Source: QQWI01 sp964522015
GTDB lineage: Bacteria > Bacillota > Clostridia > Peptostreptococcales > Acidaminobacteraceae
NCBI GenBank assembly: GCA_964522015.1
Contig: CAZFST010000049.1
Coordinates: 1 to 19,127 of the forward strand
Direction: 5' to 3'
Length of the DNA: 19,127 nt
Positions 16,101 to 19,127 of the stretch are shown here, piece by piece. The notes beneath the pieces were generated by a model. The model was not told where the DNA came from, ran no database searches, and worked only from the letters and a program-made list of their open reading frames with translations. Position numbers and translations under genes: made by a program. How positions within the stretch are numbered: the first letter of the stretch is position 1; the number at the start of each line of letters is the position of its first letter.

Positions 16101-16622
16101 ACCGTCAAAGAAATGAAGGAAAGGAACTCTAGTTTTGATAGCCGCCATATGAGCGATACCACCAAGGTCCATAACTTCTTGAACAGATGCTGATGCAAGC
16201 AAAGCAAAGCCAGTTTGTCTTGCAGACATAACGTCAGAGTGATCACCGAAGATTGAAAGTGCGTGTGAAGCAAGTGCACGTGCAGAAACGTGGAAAACAC
16301 CTGGAAGGAGCTCACCAGCAATTTTGTACATGTTTGGAATCATCAAAAGCAAACCTTGTGACGCTGTATAAGTCGTCGTTAAAGCACCAGCTTGCAAAGA
16401 ACCGTGAACCGCACCAGCAGCGCCCGCTTCAGATTGCAATTCTGAAACTTGAACCGTTTGGCCAAAGATGTTCTTCTTGCCATTAGCTGCCCATTCGTCA
16501 ACGAACTCAGCCATATTTGAAGAAGGTGTGATTGGGTAAATAGCTGTTACATCTGTAAAAGCGTAAGAGACATAAGCTGCAGCCGTGTTACCGTCCATTG
16601 TTTTCATCACTTTGTTACTCAT
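13104..16622 (-). CDS. nifJ: Pyruvate:ferredoxin (flavodoxin) oxidoreductase, homodimeric type
   Basis: PFOR oxidises pyruvate with CoA to acetyl-CoA and CO2 and reduces ferredoxin or flavodoxin; it is the main pyruvate-cleaving enzyme of anaerobic fermenters. The 1172-residue single chain has all fused domains. The N-terminal domain carries AIYPITPSSNMAE, and the CoA-binding and transketolase-like domains follow. The two-cluster ferredoxin domain has CIQCNQCSYVCP (Cys689, 692, 695, 699) and CTGCGNCADVCP (Cys745, 748, 751, 755). The C-terminal TPP domain has proximal-cluster cysteines 812, 815, 840 and probably 1073, and a TPP motif around GGDGWSYDIGYGG (about 962). The ATG at 16622 follows AGGAGG by nine bases; the frame extends 15 codons upstream but without a better site. 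Upstream lie two promoters and several operator-like dyads. No truncation or missing cluster ligand is seen. Confidence 0.98.
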   Translation of the reverse strand: MSNKVMKTMDGNTAAAYVSYAFTDVTAIYPITPSSNMAEFVDEWAANGKKNIFGQTVQVSELQSEAGAAGAVHGSLQAGALTTTYTASQGLLLMIPNMYKIAGELLPGVFHVSARALASHALSIFGDHSDVMSARQTGFALLASASVQEVMDLGGIAHMAAIKTRVPFLHFFDGFRTSHEVQKIETIDYADFDRMVDHDAINAFRQRSLNPERPVTRGTAQNPDIFFQAREACNTYYDNVPAVVVDYMNQISELTGREYKPFNYYGAPDAENIIIAMGSVCETIKETIDYLAQRNVKVGLLNVHLYRPFAPEYMFAVLPKTVKKIAVLDRTKEPGAIGEPLYLDIRSAFYGKENAPVIVGGRYGLGSKDTTPSQIKAVYDMLAEAPRHNFTLGINDDVTHLSLEIKEKIVAEPAGTVRCKFWGLGSDGTVGANKSAIKIIGDKTDKYAQGYFAYDSKKSGGITVSHLRFGDAPIRSTYLIDESDYIACHNQSYVFQYDLLKGLKKGGTFVLNCLWNQEELHTHLPAKLKNYIANNDIKFYTINATAIAEEIGLGNRINMIMQSAFFKLANVIELDKAVAYLKEAIVKSYGLKGEKIVNMNYAALDKGIEYIKQVEVGADWATASDFANTAIEEPDFITNILRPISAQNGDDLPVSTFLGSEDGTFQNGSAAYEKRAIAVNVPEWVAENCIQCNQCSYVCPHAAIRPFLLDGAEEANKPATFNTLKATGKGFEELTYKIQISTLDCTGCGNCADVCPSKTKALVMKPLESQIDAQVPNWNYAMTTVIKDTFMDKGTLKGSQFAQPLFEFSGACAGCGETPYMKLITQLFGDRMMIANATGCSSIWGGSAPATPYTKNAEGKGPAWANSLFEDNAEYGYGMQIAVDKIRTKIADYMTEIITLNVEKAPFEAWLAGQSDATASKAATLQILPLFGKDLGDARANKLLADIEIIKDYLIKKSIWIIGGDGWSYDIGYGGLDHVLASGANVNVFVFDTEVYSNTGGQASKSTPVAATAKFAAAGMRVKKKDLGLMMTTYGYIYVAQIAMGADKNQTLKAIKDAEAYDGPSLIIAYAPCIAHGIKEGMGRTQNQQKEAVDAGYWHMWRFDPRAEEGKNPFTLDSKPATKNFRDFMLSEMRYTSLQKAFPEVAEELFALAEKQAKERYASYVRFANMQY

Positions 16623-16636
16623 GGATACGTTCCTCC

Positions 16637-16653
16637 TAACCACTATTTGGTTA
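16637..16653 (-). promoter_or_regulatory. Leader hairpin abutting the PFOR ribosome binding site
   Basis: On the minus strand TAACCA and TGGTTA pair across the loop AATAG, and the last stem base is the first base of the AGGAGG ribosome binding site. It may protect the messenger 5' region or affect ribosome access. Confidence 0.4.
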
Positions 16654-16674
16654 TAATAAAGGCCCATTACGGTA

Positions 16675-16691
16675 TGAAATAGTCGATTTCA
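16675..16691. promoter_or_regulatory. Operator-like dyad in the PFOR leader
   Basis: TGAAAT and ATTTCA form a perfect 6-bp inverted repeat with a 5-bp spacer, about 30 bp downstream of the proximal start point. It could bind a repressor as DNA or act as a small RNA stem. No regulator is assigned. Confidence 0.35.
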
Positions 16692-16719
16692 CACACGTGA
16701 CCCTTTTAAACACAACATA

Positions 16720-16749
16720 AGTATAGTATACAATATACAATCCTGTCAA
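16720..16749 (-). promoter_or_regulatory. Proximal PFOR promoter (P1)
   Basis: On the minus strand a perfect TTGACA (16749-16744), an 18-bp spacer and TATACT (16725-16720). It predicts a leader of about 90 nt before the PFOR start codon. Confidence 0.65.
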
Positions 16750-16752
16750 CGC

Positions 16753-16780
16753 ATTATATTTGAAGGCGTCTTGAAATCAA
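16753..16780 (-). promoter_or_regulatory. Distal PFOR promoter (P2)
   Basis: On the minus strand TTGATT (16780-16775), a 16-bp spacer and a perfect TATAAT (16758-16753), immediately upstream of P1. Its start would be near 16746. The cre site ends 10 bp upstream of its -35. Confidence 0.5.
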
Positions 16781-16790
16781 ACTTCCCAAA

Positions 16791-16804
16791 TGAAAACGTT
16801 TTCA
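16791..16804. promoter_or_regulatory. CcpA cre site upstream of PFOR
   Basis: TGAAAACGTTTTCA is a perfect 14-bp palindrome and fits the cre consensus TGWAARCGYTWNCW at every position. It is centred about 50 bp upstream of the P2 start and about 85 bp upstream of the P1 start. That upstream placement resembles cre sites where CcpA activates overflow-metabolism genes, so glucose activation of PFOR is a reasonable inference. Confidence 0.7.
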
Positions 16805-16865
16805 CAACTCTTTTTCGCTGAATTCAGGGGGTCTCAAGTCGGCTTTGTGACTAAAATAACAACCT

Positions 16866-16883
16866 TTGTTAAATTGTGAACAA
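16866..16883. promoter_or_regulatory. Rex-operator-like dyad between the methyltransferase and PFOR genes
   Basis: TTGTTAA, a 4-bp spacer and TGAACAA match the Rex consensus TTGTTAANNNNTTAACAA at 13 of 14 defined positions. Rex senses NADH/NAD+ and controls fermentation genes. The site is about 150 bp upstream of the PFOR P1 start, which is far for direct repression. It begins next to the methyltransferase stop codon, so it could instead be part of a weak transcript-end hairpin. Confidence 0.45.
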
Positions 16884-16887
16884 TTCT

Positions 16888-18060
16888 TCACATTCCCTCG
16901 AGTTTCGCGAGTTGTTCCTTGAGTAAGTTGCCCAAATAGGGGTCCAGTCGCCAGTATGCCAAGAACTGGCGATATTCTGCCAACTTTTCGGGTTTGGGTT
17001 GCCCAGTAGCGAGACCACGAAGCATTAAATTCTTGGGTGTATGCTCCATGTCGATAAACTCCATCACCACCGTCTGATAGCCCATCACTTCCATTAATGT
17101 TGCTCTGATGGCATCTGTTGCAATTGCTGAGAACCGTTCCTTTAAGATCCCTTGCTTTAAAACCAGTTGTTGATTTTTTTGTGCGATTTGGCCAAAAGCT
17201 TCGTGCTGACAACAAGGGACGGCCATAATAACTTTTGCATCCCATTCAATGGCTTTGGCAATGGCTGCATCCGTTGCCGTATCACAGGCGTGAAGGGACA
17301 CCACAATGTCCGGTGACTTATCCCACTCAAAGTCCTTGATATCACCTTGCTGGAACCGAAGATCATCATATCCGAGCTTTGCTTTAAGTGTGGTCAAATG
17401 GGCAATCACATCGGCTTTTAAATCAAGCCCTACAATCTCCACTGGTTTTTTTAGCAAATGAACAAAATAATAGTACATGGCAAAAGTCAAGTAGGCCTTG
17501 CCGCAACCAAAATCCACTACCCTAATAACACCTTCAAAATCAACTGTCTTAATAGCATCCTCTAAAATTTCTAAGTACTTGTTGATTTGCTTAAACTTAG
17601 CGTATTTTGGTTTGAAGACTTTACCCTCAGCATTCATGATATCAAGAGCCACCAAGAAATCATGGGGAACCCCTTCTTCAAGAACGTAGTTTTTCTTGTG
17701 ATTATGGCTTAAATCTTGAAGTACCTTTGTTGGCTTTTTTTCAATGACTTTCAAGTCACCTTTTTTATTGGCTAAAAGATGTAAGTCCGCATTTTGCGTA
17801 TGGACCATCCCTTGCTTAAAGTAGCCATCCATTAAACGGCCCAGTACTTGGGTGGCCTCATGAACACTTAAGTTTTCGTGCAATACCTTTTTATCGTAAT
17901 AGTAAGCCAGTTGGATATGGTACTCACCCTTTAAATCAACAGGTCTAGCCTGAACCTTTGAATATGTTTCTAAGGATTTCTTGCGGACATTTGAGAATAT
18001 CGCCTCTATAAAATTGCCTTTTTCAAGGACTCTTGTAAAGAGTGCTGTAGCTTCTGACAT
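16888..18060 (-). CDS. Class I SAM-dependent methyltransferase (Methyltransf_32-like)
   Basis: A 390-residue soluble protein. The N-terminal 175 residues are a family-specific domain that could bind substrate (contains HIQLAYYYDKKVLHENL and KKNYVLEEGVPHDFL). A Rossmann methyltransferase domain follows: SAM motif I VVDFGCGKAYLTFA at 181-194, acidic motif II GLDLK at 211-215, SLHACDTATD at 255-264, and VPCCQHE at 281-287. The HACD and PCC(Q/H) pair is characteristic of the PF13679 group, which includes GSTCD and METTL25-like proteins. The bacterial substrate is not known; RNA is a plausible guess only. The ATG at 18060 has a modest GGTGA site upstream. It lies about 90 bp behind the ferritin-like gene on the same strand, with no terminator seen between them. 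Confidence 0.85.
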   Translation of the reverse strand: MSEATALFTRVLEKGNFIEAIFSNVRKKSLETYSKVQARPVDLKGEYHIQLAYYYDKKVLHENLSVHEATQVLGRLMDGYFKQGMVHTQNADLHLLANKKGDLKVIEKKPTKVLQDLSHNHKKNYVLEEGVPHDFLVALDIMNAEGKVFKPKYAKFKQINKYLEILEDAIKTVDFEGVIRVVDFGCGKAYLTFAMYYYFVHLLKKPVEIVGLDLKADVIAHLTTLKAKLGYDDLRFQQGDIKDFEWDKSPDIVVSLHACDTATDAAIAKAIEWDAKVIMAVPCCQHEAFGQIAQKNQQLVLKQGILKERFSAIATDAIRATLMEVMGYQTVVMEFIDMEHTPKNLMLRGLATGQPKPEKLAEYRQFLAYWRLDPYLGNLLKEQLAKLEGM

Positions 18061-18152
18061 AATTTCACCATTTTCGATTTATTTTTTAATGCATTTTTAC
18101 AATAGTCCATTAAAGCACGACTCTCATTTAGCACCTATTAGTCTTACACAGT

Positions 18153-18659
18153 CTAAAGTTCTATTGAATTTGGTCTATCCCACTCTGCACTGGCAATTTG
18201 ACAGGCAGGGTCTGTGATCATTTCAATCAGATGCTCAAGAAATAGGCTATGCTTCTTTTCTTCATAATACAATTTTAAAAGAATCACTTTATCAGAAGAA
18301 CGGGTTGTTTCACTGAGACATTTTTTGTAAAAAAGAACCGTTTGATCTTCTAATTCTTTAGCTTCTTGGTAGGCACTGGCAAGATCGCTTTCAGTGTTAA
18401 AATCAATGCCAAAAGAAACCACCTCTTGAAAAAATGATTCCGCCGAAAGTGTTTTGCCTTGCCCATCAGCATGGTCACCGTGGATTTTAACTGGCGCCTG
18501 CTCACTCATCTTTCTAAATAGTTCATAATGAGCACTTTCTTCGTCTGCGAGCATTTTAAAGAGCTGCTTCAATTTTGGGTGCTGGGATTTTTCCATTAAT
18601 GATAGGTAGAAGCGTCTACCGTTTGCTTCCATTTCCATGGCCACTTGATAAAAATTCAA
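18153..18659 (-). CDS. Rubrerythrin-type ferritin-like di-iron protein, no rubredoxin domain
   Basis: A 168-residue four-helix protein. Di-iron ligands occur in the expected order: Glu in the first helix (EMEANGRRFY, Glu9 or Glu11), ExxH at 41-44 (DEESAHYELF), Glu in the third helix (KELEDQTVLFYK), and ExxH at 134-137 (YEEKKHSLF). It lacks a C-terminal rubredoxin domain, so it is a stand-alone ferritin-like/rubrerythrin-fold protein, perhaps for peroxide reduction or iron handling. I chose the TTG at 18659: AGGAGG lies six bases upstream. The nominal GTG at 18674 would have to read through that ribosome binding site. The predicted right end of a TnpB transposon ends about 30 bp upstream of this start, so its original promoter region has probably been displaced. 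Confidence 0.85.
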   Translation of the reverse strand: MNFYQVAMEMEANGRRFYLSLMEKSQHPKLKQLFKMLADEESAHYELFRKMSEQAPVKIHGDHADGQGKTLSAESFFQEVVSFGIDFNTESDLASAYQEAKELEDQTVLFYKKCLSETTRSSDKVILLKLYYEEKKHSLFLEHLIEMITDPACQIASAEWDRPNSIEL

Positions 18660-18689
18660 AAGACACCTCCTCACATATCATACACAGTT

Positions 18690-18825
18690 GTGACTTGCTC
18701 CCACCACTTATAGAAGTGGGGGCTTCTTGTTTCAATGATTACCGCCTCATTTGACTGAGGTCTTACACAATCTCCACAAGCGTTAGTTCCCGTGTGCCCC
18801 ACGGTACTTAGTTCAATTATATTTA
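18690..18825 (-). ncRNA. Omega-RNA (reRNA) scaffold of the TnpB element
   Basis: The 135 bases after the tnpB stop carry three hairpins on the minus strand: CCGTG/CACGG (18804-18790), CCTCA/TGAGG (18760-18745), and the right-end stem CACTT/AAGTG (18718-18705). This is where the guide RNA of TnpB nucleases is made, usually from the tnpB transcript itself. The guide would be the flanking host DNA beginning near 18689 and reading into the leader of the ferritin-like gene. The 5' end of the RNA probably lies inside tnpB. Confidence 0.6.
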
Positions 18826-19127
18826 TCAGTGACTAGGATCTGCACTGACTTTTATTTGGAACAACCCTTGGGCTTCCTTTAAGATGTTGATGGCTGCATT
18901 CTGGTCGCGATGATGCTCGGTGTTGCAATGTGGACAGATCCACGACCTAAGCTTGAGGTCCTTAAGGTCAGGGTTTTTATAGCCACAGACATGACAAAGC
19001 TGTGAGCTGGGAAAAAACATGCCTACCTTAACCACGTTTTTACCATACCATGCTGCTTTGTACTCTAGCATTGTCACAAAACTGGACCATGAGACATCAC
19101 TAATAGCCCTAGAGAGTTTGCGATTCT
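18826..19127 (-). CDS. tnpB: TnpB RNA-guided nuclease, C-terminal part (runs off the window)
   Basis: About 100 C-terminal residues are visible; the frame is open to the right edge, so the GTG at 19077 is internal, not a start. Visible residues begin NRKLSRAISDVSWSSF and continue MLEYKAAWYGKNVVKVG. A four-Cys zinc finger follows (CHVC and, 20-odd residues on, CPHC), then RuvC-III motif HRDQNAAINIL with the catalytic Asp. These are classic TnpB features. TnpB uses an omega-RNA to cut DNA next to a transposon-adjacent motif and helps retain the element. The earlier RuvC Asp and Glu lie outside the window, so overall activity cannot be judged; the visible part is intact. Confidence 0.93.
   Translation of the reverse strand, partial: NRKLSRAISDVSWSSFVTMLEYKAAWYGKNVVKVGMFFPSSQLCHVCGYKNPDLKDLKLRSWICPHCNTEHHRDQNAAINILKEAQGLFQIKVSADPSH

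Larger units (their letters stand above)
18690..19127 (-). mobile_element. IS200/IS605-type (IS1341-like) transposon, right-end part
   Basis: The element runs from the window edge leftward and contains the 3' part of tnpB, a structured 3' region and the subterminal right-end hairpin (18701-18722). A likely terminal TCAC on the minus strand ends at 18690, just outside the hairpin. The left end and any tnpA lie beyond the window. Such elements lack terminal inverted repeats, and none was seen. The exact boundary is uncertain by several bases. Confidence 0.75.

Noticed and set aside
16802..17245. 147-codon frame overlapping the 3' end of the methyltransferase gene
   Set aside because: It overlaps conserved methyltransferase residues in another frame, has no recognisable motif and no ribosome site.
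18660..18674. GTG at 18674 as the start of the ferritin-like protein
   Set aside because: The first codons would themselves be the AGGAGG ribosome binding site, which is correctly spaced for the TTG at 18659.
19075..19077. GTG at 19077 as a real start making an 83-residue protein
   Set aside because: The frame continues without a stop to the window edge and the upstream residues match the TnpB body, so this is an internal codon of a truncated-by-window gene.

Overview
The window reads as a chromosomal segment of a low-GC, strictly anaerobic Firmicute, most likely a Clostridia-class fermenter. The reasons are a 1172-residue pyruvate:ferredoxin oxidoreductase (PFOR) as a central enzyme, a Feo ferrous-iron uptake operon with the small Cys-rich FeoB partner typical of Firmicutes, strong AGGAGG ribosome binding sites, use of TTG and GTG starts, and recognisable CcpA and Fur boxes. 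The species cannot be named from this stretch alone.

Layout from left to right. 1-92: outer end of a leftward transcription unit leaving the window, possibly a T-box leader. 93-2791 (minus): feo locus, feoA then feoB then a 53-residue FeoB-associated Cys-rich membrane protein, ending in a terminator. Three Fur-box-like dyads sit in it, two at the feoA promoter and one at an apparent internal feoB promoter, and a terminator-like hairpin separates feoA from feoB. 2840-4648 (minus): flavodoxin-like protein and an HI0933/BaiN-family FAD oxidoreductase, 12 bp apart. 4728-5939 (plus): a stand-alone ATPase of the DUF2791/BrxD type with no other BREX gene visible. 5987-11112 (minus): an operon of truA followed by two related TPR-GAF-GGDEF proteins. 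11289-12677 (plus): MATE efflux transporter. 12757-13005 (minus): small DUF2007-like protein. 13104-16622 (minus): PFOR, with a dense upstream region holding two promoters, a perfect CcpA cre palindrome, a Rex-like operator and other dyads. 16888-18060 (minus): SAM-dependent methyltransferase. 18153-18659 (minus): rubrerythrin-type ferritin-like protein. 18690 to the right edge (minus): 3' part of a TnpB transposon with its right-end/omega-RNA structures.

Common themes are iron and redox. Feo imports Fe(II). PFOR carries three 4Fe-4S clusters and donates electrons to ferredoxin or flavodoxin, and a flavodoxin-like protein is encoded nearby. The ferritin-like protein has a complete di-iron ligand set. 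A pair of cytosolic, probably active diguanylate cyclases add c-di-GMP signalling.

I did not find a clear new multi-gene system. The items most worth following are the orphan BrxD-like ATPase, the TnpB omega-RNA whose natural guide would read into the ferritin-like gene leader, the split Fur control of feoA and feoB, and the regulatory cluster upstream of PFOR. There are no rRNA or tRNA genes and no CRISPR array.
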